Assembly (NCBI GenBank): GCA_963843315.1
Contig: CAWJJU010000006.1
Span: 124,001 to 188,000, forward strand
Direction: 5' to 3'
DNA length: 64,000 nt
Source: JAWVFM01 sp963843315
GTDB lineage: Bacteria; Actinomycetota; Thermoleophilia; Solirubrobacterales; 70-9
The notes beneath the pieces are model-generated. The model had not been told where the DNA came from. It did not search any database and saw only the letters and a list, made by a program, of their open reading frames with translations. Positions 18,189 to 25,227 of this stretch are shown one piece after another. Numbering within the stretch: position 1 is the first letter of the stretch; the number at the start of each line of letters is the position of its first letter. The translations under genes were made by a program, and so were the position numbers.

Positions 18189-18482
18189 ATAGCCGATACC
18201 CAGACCATCGAGCGTCCCCGCACCGGCCCGCCGGGAGGCGGTCTCGGCGGCAGCTGGAACGTGATCGTCCTGAACGACGACCACAACACGTTCGACCACG
18301 TGGCGCGCACGCTCGCCCGGTTCATCCCCGGCGTCAGTGTGGATCACGGGTACGCCATCGCCGATCGCATCCACTCCTCGGGGCAGGCGATCGTGTGGTC
18401 AGGGCCCAAGGAGCTCGCCGAGCACTACTGGGAGCAGCTCGACGGGTCGGGGCTGACCATGGCTCCGCTCGAGAGCCACTAG
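18189..18482 (+). CDS. clpS: ATP-dependent Clp protease adaptor ClpS
   Basis: About 97 residues. ClpS delivers N-degron substrates to the ClpAP/ClpCP protease. The core is clear: WNVIVLNDDHNTFDHVARTL, then DRIHSSGQAIVWSGP and EHYWEQLDGSGL. No ATG, GTG or TTG exists before GTG 18261, which would remove the conserved Trp and the N-terminal arm. The conserved coding continues up to an ATA codon at 18189 (ATA GCC GAT ACC CAG) exactly where ATG is expected, so the start is either an ATA codon, a mutated start or a base-call error. Confidence 0.82.
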   Translation: MADTQTIERPRTGPPGGGLGGSWNVIVLNDDHNTFDHVARTLARFIPGVSVDHGYAIADRIHSSGQAIVWSGPKELAEHYWEQLDGSGLTMAPLESH

Positions 18483-18568
18483 CTGCGGCCTGCGGCCGTC
18501 CGCGATCGCCGCGGAGAGCTCAGGCGCTTCAAATCTGGTGAAGGAGGGCGGGAGGCCGATTTCGAGCC
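18483..18568. other. Convergent intergenic region with hairpins
   Basis: The 86 bases between clpS and the convergent small gene hold a TCCGCG/CGCGGA stem and a CTTCA/TGAAG stem-loop, plausibly terminators. A tRNA-like appearance was examined and rejected. Confidence 0.4.
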
Positions 18569-18814
18569 CTACACGCCGCCCAGCTGAGCCGCCCGCAGGC
18601 GCAGGAGCTCGGACGGGTCCGCCGTGCGCCTGAACGGGTCGGCGACCAGCTCGCCGGACTCCATCCCGAGCACTGCGACCAGCTTCCCGCCCACCGAGGC
18701 GCCGAGCAGCTCGCCGCGGGGCGGCAACGCGGAGTCGAGGGCGGCGAGCCGCCTTGTCTCCGCGACCTGCTCGGGCCCGAGGCGCGTGATGGCGATGTCC
18801 CCGACGGCGTTCAT
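18569..18814 (-). CDS. Small conserved protein, function unknown
   Basis: An 81-residue protein beginning MNAVGDIAITRLGPEQ, with a two-strand segment (GELLGASVGGKLVAVLGM) and an acidic/basic C-terminal helix. ATG 18814 overlaps the stop of the 44-residue gene at 18811 (ATGA), so the two form a translationally coupled pair divergent from the LysR gene. No family recognised. Confidence 0.6.
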   Translation of the reverse strand: MNAVGDIAITRLGPEQVAETRRLAALDSALPPRGELLGASVGGKLVAVLGMESGELVADPFRRTADPSELLRLRAAQLGGV

Positions 18815-18945
18815 CGGGGCGGCATGGGGTTCGTGAGGTCCAGCAGCCGGCCTCCGGCGCCCGGGGGGGAGCCGGCGAGGGCGCCGCGGGAGCGGGTCCG
18901 TCGCTTCTGCGCTCGGCGGTTGCCGATGAAGATCCAGTGGAGCAT
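18811..18945 (-). CDS. 44-residue microprotein divergent from lysR
   Basis: Begins MLHWIFIGNRRAQKRRTRSRG: a short hydrophobic start, then a strongly basic stretch, then a Gly/Pro-rich end. It has a clear ribosome site (GGAGG, seven bases before ATG 18945) and couples to the 81-residue gene. Upstream lies the shared control region with the divergent LysR regulator, which likely regulates it. Confidence 0.55.
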   Translation of the reverse strand: MLHWIFIGNRRAQKRRTRSRGALAGSPPGAGGRLLDLTNPMPPR

Positions 18946-18997
18946 TTGGTGCCTCCGTTGCCGTTGGTTCACGAGACCAATGGTGCGCCTCGGAGTC

Positions 18998-19021
18998 GAT
19001 AAGCGCAACAGGAAGTGCTTC
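18998..19021. promoter_or_regulatory. Candidate LysR operator 1 (inverted AAGC/GCTT)
   Basis: GATAAGCGC is followed after about ten bases by GTGCTT; the arms AAGC and GCTT are inverted. It shares GATAAG with the site overlapping the lysR start. Confidence 0.4.
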
Positions 19022-19029
19022 TCGGGCTG

Positions 19030-19044
19030 ATAAGGTGCGCTTAT
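19030..19044. promoter_or_regulatory. Candidate LysR operator 2 overlapping the lysR start
   Basis: ATAAG and CTTAT form a perfect 5-bp inverted repeat with a 5-base spacer, covering the -10 box (TAAGGT, 19031-19036) and the ATG at 19043. Autorepression is likely. Confidence 0.45.
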
Positions 19045-20041
19045 GCTTGATGTCAGGCGTATGAGGGTGCTGCGGGAGGTGGCATGCCGGGGGTCGTTCT
19101 CGGCCGCCGCGGACGAGCTGTTCATGTCGCAATCCGCAGTCAGCCAGCAGGTCGCGACGCTCGAGCGCGAGGTCGGCATGCCCCTGCTCTCGCGCTCGAG
19201 CGACGGGCCGAAGCTCACCGAGGCCGGCGACGCGCTCCTGGCGCACGCCGACGCGGTGATCGCCCGCTTGGAGGAGGCCGAGCGCGAGCTCGGCGCCATC
19301 GCGGGGCTCGAGTCGGGCCGGCTGCGGCTCGCGAGCTTTCCCTCGGCGAGCGCGACGCTCGTCACCAGGGCCCTGTCGGTGTTCCGCGGCCAGCATCCGG
19401 GAGTTCAGCTGCAGTTCTCCGAGCACGAGCCCGAGACCTCGCTGCCGCTTCTGCGCCGGGGGGAGATCGACCTCGCGGTGATCTTCGACTATCCGGCGAT
19501 CCCCGCCGTGGAGGATCGCGACATCGACCGCGTGGCGGTGCTGACCGAGTCGATGCATGTCGCTCTGCCCAAAACCCATCCGCTTGCCGAGGCTGCCGCC
19601 GTGGAGCTCTCGGACCTGGCCGACGAGCCCTGGCTGTCGGGGACCCGCCCGAGCACCTGCGCAGACCTCGTCGTCGAGGCCTGCCGCCAGGCCGGATTCG
19701 AGCCGCGCATGGCCTTCGAGTCCGACGACTACTCCGTGCTCCAGGGCTTCGTGGCCGGGGGGCTCGGAGTGACCCTCCTCCCGGATCTCGCCCTGACGGC
19801 CCTGCGACCCGACATCGTCGTCCGCGACGTGATTCCGAGTCCCCCCGAGCGCCGCGTCTGGGCGGCCATCAGGGCCGAGGGATCCCGATCGCCGGCTGCG
19901 GCGGCGATGGTGGAGATCCTCCGCGCCGAGGGCGCGAAGCTATCCGGCGAAGCGGAGCGGGCCGCTACTCGGCGGCCGAGCCCACGGCCGGCTCGGGCGC
20001 CGGCTCAGCGCTCGCGTCGGCCGCAAGCGAGTGCCAGTTAG
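19043..20041 (+). CDS. LysR-family transcriptional regulator
   Basis: A 332-residue regulator. The N-terminal winged helix-turn-helix (about 1-60) has FSAAADELFMSQSAVSQQVATLE; a LysR substrate-binding domain spans about 90-295. The last 30 residues are Arg/Pro-rich and overlap the convergent gene ending at 19965, so the true C-terminus may be shorter in function. Divergent from the small-protein pair at 18569-18945, its likely target. ATG 19043 sits six bases after a TAAGGT box. Confidence 0.88.
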   Translation: MLDVRRMRVLREVACRGSFSAAADELFMSQSAVSQQVATLEREVGMPLLSRSSDGPKLTEAGDALLAHADAVIARLEEAERELGAIAGLESGRLRLASFPSASATLVTRALSVFRGQHPGVQLQFSEHEPETSLPLLRRGEIDLAVIFDYPAIPAVEDRDIDRVAVLTESMHVALPKTHPLAEAAAVELSDLADEPWLSGTRPSTCADLVVEACRQAGFEPRMAFESDDYSVLQGFVAGGLGVTLLPDLALTALRPDIVVRDVIPSPPERRVWAAIRAEGSRSPAAAAMVEILRAEGAKLSGEAERAATRRPSPRPARAPAQRSRRPQASAS

Positions 20042-20303
20042 GCAGCAGCGGCTTGGCGTAGTAGCTCATGGCCTGCTCGCGCAGCACGGCGATCTCGTCC
20101 GACGCCCAGTACCGCTCGAAGTCGGCCTTGTCCTCCCAGATCGAGGTCTGACGGAAGTGCAGCGGATCGTCGATGTTGCGGGTGAGGAACGAGGCGCTGG
20201 CGCCGAATGCCAGGGCGCGGTCGAGCGCCGGCCGCCAGATGACGTACCAGCGGTCCGCCCGGAAGGGCGTGATGTGCCAGTCGATGTAGTTGACGTGGGC
20301 CAC
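19965..20303 (-). CDS. Dimeric alpha/beta-barrel-like protein (monooxygenase-type fold)
   Basis: A 112-residue protein beginning (GTG) AHVNYIDWHITPF. The pattern of alternating strands, FLTRNIDDPLHFRQTSIWED and DFERYWASDEI suggests a ferredoxin-like dimeric barrel such as the antibiotic-biosynthesis-monooxygenase or NIPSNAP folds; no catalytic assignment is possible. Its 3' end overlaps lysR by 77 bases on the opposite strand. A TAGGAT box lies 12 bases upstream. Confidence 0.55.
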   Translation of the reverse strand: MAHVNYIDWHITPFRADRWYVIWRPALDRALAFGASASFLTRNIDDPLHFRQTSIWEDKADFERYWASDEIAVLREQAMSYYAKPLLPNWHSLAADASAEPAPEPAVGSAAE

Positions 20304-20371
20304 GGATACCGCGCGATCCTACTGGGCTCCATCCACCCTGGTATTCAGGGCGGATCGAGCCCACTCGGCGT

Positions 20372-21628
20372 TTAGGCGCCCACCTCGGCCCAGATGGCGC
20401 CCGGGCCGTCCTCGTGCTTGCCCTCGTCGTCGGAGGTCGCGCCGACGCGGATCGTGATCTTGCCGGTGTGGCGGTTCTCGTGGAGCATCTGGTGCGCCTC
20501 GGGAACCCCCTCGAAGCCCATCGCCTCGGAGAGGACCGGCCGGACCTTGCCCTCGGCCATGAGCTGGTTCGCTCGCATGCACTCGTACGCGTTGGCGAAG
20601 TGGGATCCGAGGATCTCCTTCTGCTTCATCCAGAGGTAGCGGACGTCGAAGTCGAGCGTGTAGCCCGAGGTGGCGCCGCAGATCACGACCTTGCCGAACG
20701 GCTTGACCGTGAACACCGAGGTGGGGAAGGTGGCCTGCCCGACGTGCTCGAAGACGATGTCGGGGGCGTCGCCGAGGATGCCCTTGACCTTCTTGGCGAA
20801 GGCTCTGGTGACGCCGAAGCGCTCCTTCTCCTCGTCGGCGCTCTCGCCGCCGCGGCGCATCATCCCGCTGAACTCGTTGCGGTCGATGTAGTCGACGGCG
20901 CCGAGCTGCTTGACCAGCTCGCCCTTCTCCGGCGAGGAGACGACGCCGACGGCGTTGGCGCCGTTGGCCTTGCACAGCTGCGTCGCGAACACGCCGAGGC
21001 CGCCGGCCGCGCCCCAGATCAGCACGTTGTGGCCGGCCTGGAGCTTGCAGCGGTCCATGAGCATCCGGTAGGCGGTGAAGTACGTCAGGCCGTAAGCCGA
21101 GGAGTCGACCCACGAGAGGTTCCTCGGCTTCGGCAGGAGCTGCTGGGCCTGGACCTTGGTGAACTGGGCGAAGGAGCCCCAGGTGGTCTCGTAGCCCCAG
21201 ATCTTCTGGCTGGGCGCGGCCATCGGGTCGAGGCCGTGGACCTCGACGTCCTCGTAGGAGGCCTGGTTGCAGTGGATGACGACCTCGTCGCCCGGCTTCC
21301 AGCGGGTCACGCCGGGGCCGACCTTCCAGACGATCCCCGACGCGTCGGAGCCGCCGATGTGGTGGCCGTACTCGGGGTGGTCGCCGTAGCCGAACACCGA
21401 CACCGGCTTGCCGAGGGAGGCCCAGACGTTGTTGAAGTTGACGCCCGCGGCCATCACTCGCACGATCACCTCGAACGCGGCAGGCTCCGGAACCTCGATC
21501 TCCTCGATCTGGAATGCGTCCTTCGGCTCGCCCTCACGCTCCTGGCGGATAACCCATGCCGCCATCGTCTCGGGCAGCTCGCCCGGCTCGACGTCGAGCT
21601 TCGAAACCTCTGCAATGTCTACGGCCAC
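20372..21628 (-). CDS. ccr: Crotonyl-CoA carboxylase/reductase
   Basis: A 418-residue MDR-superfamily enzyme that reductively carboxylates crotonyl-CoA to ethylmalonyl-CoA with NADPH and CO2, the key step of the ethylmalonyl-CoA pathway. Family blocks: AAWVIRQEREGEP, MAAGVNFNNVWASLG, GDEVVIHCNQ, SQKIWGYETTWGSFAQFTKV, VLIWGAAGGLGVFATQLC, VFEHVGQATFP and GSHFANAYECMRANQL. The Asn (NNVW), Glu (GYET) and His (SHFAN) fall where the CO2-holding residues of studied Ccr enzymes lie (inference). GTG 21628 has a GAAGGAG ribosome site. Confidence 0.9.
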   Translation of the reverse strand: MAVDIAEVSKLDVEPGELPETMAAWVIRQEREGEPKDAFQIEEIEVPEPAAFEVIVRVMAAGVNFNNVWASLGKPVSVFGYGDHPEYGHHIGGSDASGIVWKVGPGVTRWKPGDEVVIHCNQASYEDVEVHGLDPMAAPSQKIWGYETTWGSFAQFTKVQAQQLLPKPRNLSWVDSSAYGLTYFTAYRMLMDRCKLQAGHNVLIWGAAGGLGVFATQLCKANGANAVGVVSSPEKGELVKQLGAVDYIDRNEFSGMMRRGGESADEEKERFGVTRAFAKKVKGILGDAPDIVFEHVGQATFPTSVFTVKPFGKVVICGATSGYTLDFDVRYLWMKQKEILGSHFANAYECMRANQLMAEGKVRPVLSEAMGFEGVPEAHQMLHENRHTGKITIRVGATSDDEGKHEDGPGAIWAEVGA

Positions 21629-21661
21629 GTTTCTCCTTCAGGTGGGGTCGAGAGCGCGTGC

Positions 21662-21667
21662 ATGGTA
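21662..21667 (-). promoter_or_regulatory. Possible -10 element TACCAT for ccr
   Basis: Lies 33 bases before GTG 21628, giving a short leader that holds the GAAGGAG ribosome site. Confidence 0.3.
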
Positions 21668-21738
21668 GCCAGGCCGGGGGGATTCGAGCGCTGCTGTCAG
21701 GTTTCCGTCGGATGCCACGACTACCTTCGTGAGTCCCC

Positions 21739-22995
21739 ATGGAAGCCTCGGAGAAACCACAGCTGCAGATCGACGAAGCCCTCGACGGCACGGTGCGCGT
21801 GCTGGGCGATCGGCTGGTCGTCGAGAATCTCACCGTCGCCGACGAGCGCGCCGCGCGCGTGGTCCGCGAGCGCGCCGAGTCGGGCCAGCGGCCCGCCGAC
21901 ACCGTGTCCAAGGCCGTGGAGATCGGCGTGCGCGTCCTCGACAGCGAGGAAACCGCCGTGAACGTCGACTACGTGCAGGCCGCGCTCGAGCGCGGCGTCG
22001 GCAAGGTGAGCAAGGATCTCGCCGAGCAGGCCGACGCTGCGGTGGAAGGCCTCGCCGAGCAGATCGCCATGGCCTTCGGTCCGGAGCGCAGCGACTCCGT
22101 GCAGGCTCAGATCAAGGAGATCATCGCCGCCGCCAGCCACGAGCAGCGGCAGGCGATCAGCACGATGTTCTCCGCCGAGGGTGGGGCGAATCCCCTCGCA
22201 GACTTCAAGGGTGCGGTCGTCCGCGCACTGGCGGCCAGCGACGCGAAGCGACAGTCCGAGAGCGAGGAGAATCGCAAGGTCATCGCCGCGCTCCAGCGCG
22301 AGGTGGTGGAGCTGAAGGAGGGCCGCGAGGCCGACCACCGCGTCGCCGAGGCCGAGCAGGCCGGCACTCGCAAGGGCTTCACCTTCGAGGAGCGCGTGCA
22401 CGCCGCCATCGAGCGCATCGCCTCGACGCGTGGCGACTGCGCCTCGCACACGGGTGGAGAGGCCGCCGAGGGCGGAGGCAAGAAGGGCGACACGCTTGTC
22501 GAGGTCGCTGCCGCCAACGGGCCGGCGACCGGGCGCATCATCTTCGAGGCCAAGGACAAGAAGCTCTCCAAGAACGACGCGTGGAAGGAGCTCAACGAGG
22601 GCATGGCGGCCCGGGCCGCCGGCTTCGGGATCCTGGTCGTGGCGGGCGAGGACCGTGTCCCCGCGGGCCGCGAGACGCTCACCGAGTACGAGGGCAACAA
22701 GCTCATCGTTGCGCTCGACCGCGAGGAGCCCGACAGCCTCGCCCTCGAAGTTGCCTATCGCCTGGCGGCCGCGCGGATGGCGATGGCCCGTGACCGCGAG
22801 CTCCAGGTCGACGCCGTCAGTGTGCGGGACGCGGCCCAGGAGGCGGTCACGCTCCTAAAGCACGCGCAGGCGATCCGCTCGACTCTCACGGGGATCAAGA
22901 CCAGCTCCGACAAGGCGCGCACGAACCTCGACACCCTCGTCGAGGCGTTGAAGCTGAAGCTCGAGAAGATCGAGTCGCTCGTCGCTGAGAACTAG
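21739..22995 (+). CDS. Coiled-coil protein with C-terminal nuclease-fold-like domain
   Basis: A 418-residue cytoplasmic protein. Residues 1-210 are charged and largely helical. Then comes GFTFEERVHAAIERIA, GGKKGDTLVEV, GRIIFEAKDKKLSKNDAWKE and GFGILVVAGEDRVP: an Asp on one strand followed by E-x-K on the next, the layout of the PD-(D/E)XK restriction-endonuclease fold (as in DUF2130-type proteins). The C-terminal 110 residues are again coiled coil. Catalytic Asp and EAK look intact. Possible DNA-processing role; no partner gene is adjacent, and function is unproven. Confidence 0.6.
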   Translation: MEASEKPQLQIDEALDGTVRVLGDRLVVENLTVADERAARVVRERAESGQRPADTVSKAVEIGVRVLDSEETAVNVDYVQAALERGVGKVSKDLAEQADAAVEGLAEQIAMAFGPERSDSVQAQIKEIIAAASHEQRQAISTMFSAEGGANPLADFKGAVVRALAASDAKRQSESEENRKVIAALQREVVELKEGREADHRVAEAEQAGTRKGFTFEERVHAAIERIASTRGDCASHTGGEAAEGGGKKGDTLVEVAAANGPATGRIIFEAKDKKLSKNDAWKELNEGMAARAAGFGILVVAGEDRVPAGRETLTEYEGNKLIVALDREEPDSLALEVAYRLAAARMAMARDRELQVDAVSVRDAAQEAVTLLKHAQAIRSTLTGIKTSSDKARTNLDTLVEALKLKLEKIESLVAEN

Positions 22996-23006
22996 CTGCC
23001 GGCGCG

Positions 23007-23432
23007 CTACGGCTGCAGCAGCTGGTTCTGCGAGGAGGGCCGCTCGGGCCCGACCTTGATGCTGCCGGGCGCCACCCCGGTCACGCCCTTGGCGATGGCC
23101 CGGTAGGTCCCGCGGTCGAGGTTCGTCTTGATGGTCGTGACGGCGCCGGGCTGGATCGTGCCGCTGTCGGTGTGGGTGCCGCCCGGGCCGCTCAGCTCGA
23201 ACACCGCCGGATCGGTGGTGAGGTTGGCCACCGTCAGGACGGTGGTGCCGGCGCCGAAGTGATCGGGCGAGACCGTCACGGCCTTGGTGCTGATGCTGGC
23301 GGTCGTCTCGAATGGCTGAGCCGGGCGCGGCTCGTTAGCGAAGTCCGAGGCTCCGCAGCCGGCGAGCGCGAGCAGGGCAAAGCTCGCGGGTACCCACGCC
23401 TTCCTCCTCGGGCGCACGGCAGGCGACCTCAT
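23007..23432 (-). CDS. Lipoprotein with Ig/cupredoxin-like beta domain
   Basis: A 141-residue exported lipoprotein: signal peptide with lipobox LALAGC (Cys about residue 26), then a small all-beta domain (VSPDHFGAGTTVLTVANLT) that resembles an immunoglobulin or copper-less cupredoxin fold, as no Cys/Met copper ligands are seen. Convergent with the 21739 gene, 11 bases between stops. Confidence 0.6.
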   Translation of the reverse strand: MRSPAVRPRRKAWVPASFALLALAGCGASDFANEPRPAQPFETTASISTKAVTVSPDHFGAGTTVLTVANLTTDPAVFELSGPGGTHTDSGTIQPGAVTTIKTNLDRGTYRAIAKGVTGVAPGSIKVGPERPSSQNQLLQP

Positions 23433-23441
23433 CCGCGTCGA

Positions 23442-23447
23442 ACCCTA
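23442..23447 (-). promoter_or_regulatory. -10 element TAGGGT for the 23432 lipoprotein gene
   Basis: Ends nine bases before the start codon at 23432; predicted leaderless or near-leaderless. Confidence 0.4.
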
Positions 23448-23477
23448 AATGATCGAGCGGGTGCCAAGTGCCGATTC

Positions 23478-24443
23478 TTACCCGGGCTCGACGAGCGGCA
23501 GCTCGGCCACGGTCGCCGCGGCGCGCGCGGCGCCGACCGCGACCTCCGCGCCCGGCTCCGCCTCACGGCGCAGCACCGCGAGCGCGACGGCGCCCACGGC
23601 GGGGGAGAGGGCGACGGTGCCGACGGTGCCAACCTCCCGGTCGCTCAGCGTCACCGGATCGCCCGGGGCGGCCGGCGCGGACAGCCGCAGCCCGCGAAGC
23701 ACCCGGTTCGGCCGGCCCTTGTAGTGCAGACGGGCGACGGTCTCCTGGCCGACGTAGCACCCCTTGGTGAAGCTGACCGCTCGCTCGACGATCCCAGCCT
23801 CCGCGGGCATCGTCGCCGCGTCCATGTCGCGGCCGAACCGCGGGCGCCCCGCTTCGACCCTGAGGATCTCGAGAGCCGCCTCGTCCACCTCAGGCACGCC
23901 GGCGCCCGCGATGCCCGCCCGGACAGCCGGCTCGTCCTCTGCCTTCACGAAGAGATCGACCCCCTCGGGGGTCGCGACGGCGAATGCGGCGGCGCCGAAG
24001 GCCTCGACCTGCCGGTTGGCGTGCTCGGCCGCGAGGCCAACCGCGCCGGTGAGCTCCCGTGAGCGGGGTCCCGCGAAGGACAACACGGCCCACTCGGCCG
24101 CCGCGTCGGTGATCTGGACGTCGCGACCCACGCTGTACATGGTGAGCGCCTGCACGAGCAGGGGCCCGCACTCAGGCTCCGTGTCCAGCAGAAACGACGG
24201 CTCGTCCTCACGGCGCAGCACACGCATGTCGGCCCGCAGGTGTCCCTTGCGATCGAGCAGCGTGGCGTAACAGCCCTGCCCGGGCTCGAGGGCCTCCACG
24301 TCGTTGGAGAGCTGGCTCTGCAGGAATTCCGCGGCGTCGGGCCCCGCGACCTCGATCACGGCGCGAGCACGAGCAGCCCAGCCGGCCTCCTCGCGCAGCT
24401 CGCGGTACTGCGCGTCGAGCTCCATCCGCACGCCTGACTCCAT
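23478..24443 (-). CDS. ygfZ: YgfZ/GcvT-domain folate-dependent protein
   Basis: A 321-residue protein of the YgfZ family, which binds tetrahydrofolate and aids assembly or repair of certain Fe-S enzymes. The diagnostic signature KGCYVGQE is present, preceded by a GcvT-like fold (AEFLQSQLSNDVEAL, CYATLLDRKGHLRADMRV). The MiaB-type radical enzymes it helps are not in the window; FbiC is one Fe-S enzyme nearby. ATG 24443 is supported by a TAGAAT box six bases upstream. Confidence 0.85.
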   Translation of the reverse strand: MESGVRMELDAQYRELREEAGWAARARAVIEVAGPDAAEFLQSQLSNDVEALEPGQGCYATLLDRKGHLRADMRVLRREDEPSFLLDTEPECGPLLVQALTMYSVGRDVQITDAAAEWAVLSFAGPRSRELTGAVGLAAEHANRQVEAFGAAAFAVATPEGVDLFVKAEDEPAVRAGIAGAGVPEVDEAALEILRVEAGRPRFGRDMDAATMPAEAGIVERAVSFTKGCYVGQETVARLHYKGRPNRVLRGLRLSAPAAPGDPVTLSDREVGTVGTVALSPAVGAVALAVLRREAEPGAEVAVGAARAAATVAELPLVEPG

Positions 24444-24449
24444 GGACCG

Positions 24450-24455
24450 ATTCTA
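24450..24455 (-). promoter_or_regulatory. -10 element TAGAAT for ygfZ
   Basis: Ends six bases before ATG 24443; leaderless start predicted. Confidence 0.5.
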
Positions 24456-24483
24456 GGCCACCGCCGCAAACGTCCTCCGTCAC

Positions 24484-24501
24484 GTTTAGCGTTATCTAAA
24501 C
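24484..24501. promoter_or_regulatory. DtxR/MntR-type operator
   Basis: Perfect inverted repeat GTTTAG, six-base spacer CGTTAT, CTAAAC. It lies 12 bases before ATG 24514 of the DtxR-family regulator and overlaps a TTATCT -10 box. Spacing and half-sites resemble known DtxR/MntR boxes (TTAG...CTAA), so metal-dependent autorepression of mntR-mntH is likely. Confidence 0.65.
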
Positions 24502-24513
24502 TCCAGTTTCGCC

Positions 24514-25227
24514 ATGACGCATACACGCACGTCCAGCCGCACTAATTCCACTGACCGGCCCACCGGCCCGGCGACGGAGGCGATCGAGGACTACGCCAAG
24601 GCCATCTACGCCCTCGCGCAGCGCTCCGAGGGCCAGCCCGTCGGCACGACTGCGCTGGCGGTCCGCCTCGGCGTGGCGCCCTCGTCGGTGACCGCGATGC
24701 TGCGGCGCCTCGACGCCGCCGGGCTCGTGGTCCACGAGCGCTACCGCGGCACCCGCCTGACGCCGGCCGGCGAGCGGCTCGCCCTCGAGGTCATCCGCCA
24801 CCACCGCCTGATCGAGTCCTTCCTGGTCGAGACGCTGGGAATGCCCTGGGACCGGGTCCACGACGAGGCCGAGGTGCTCGAGCACCACATCTCCGAGGAG
24901 CTCGAGCGCCGCATCGCCGCCCGCCTGGGCGACCCGCGAATCGACCCGCACGGCGACCCCATCCCCTCGCCCGAGCTCGATCTTGCGGCCGATCGCACCA
25001 TCGCGCTCTCGGCGGCGGCGATCGGCGAGCCCGTGCGCTTCGCGCGGGTCTCCGATGCCGATCCCGAGATCCTGCGCTACCTCGACGAGCGCGGCATCCG
25101 CCCAGGGCTGATGCTCCGCGTCGAGGGCGTCGAGCCGTTCGGAGGGCCGGTGCGCGTGCGCGCCGAGGGCGTCGAGCATCTCCTGGGGGGCGAGCTGGTG
25201 GCGATGATGCGGGTGGACTCGGCTTGA
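24514..25227 (+). CDS. mntR: DtxR-family metal-dependent regulator (MntR-like)
   Basis: A 237-residue regulator: winged helix-turn-helix (about 25-85; AVRLGVAPSSVTAMLRRLDAAG), a dimerisation/metal domain with HHRLIESFLVETLGMPWDRVHDEAE and EHHISEELE, and a C-terminal FeoA/SH3-like domain. It is followed by mntH with a 4-base overlap (TTGA), so it very likely represses the Mn transporter when Mn2+ is ample. Its own operator lies just upstream. Confidence 0.85.
   Translation: MTHTRTSSRTNSTDRPTGPATEAIEDYAKAIYALAQRSEGQPVGTTALAVRLGVAPSSVTAMLRRLDAAGLVVHERYRGTRLTPAGERLALEVIRHHRLIESFLVETLGMPWDRVHDEAEVLEHHISEELERRIAARLGDPRIDPHGDPIPSPELDLAADRTIALSAAAIGEPVRFARVSDADPEILRYLDERGIRPGLMLRVEGVEPFGGPVRVRAEGVEHLLGGELVAMMRVDSA

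Noticed and set aside
18483..18568. tRNA-like sequence (a CTTCAAA loop resembling tRNA-Sec)
   Set aside because: No acceptor stem, and the T-arm bases do not pair (CCGAT against CCTAC); only small hairpins remain.
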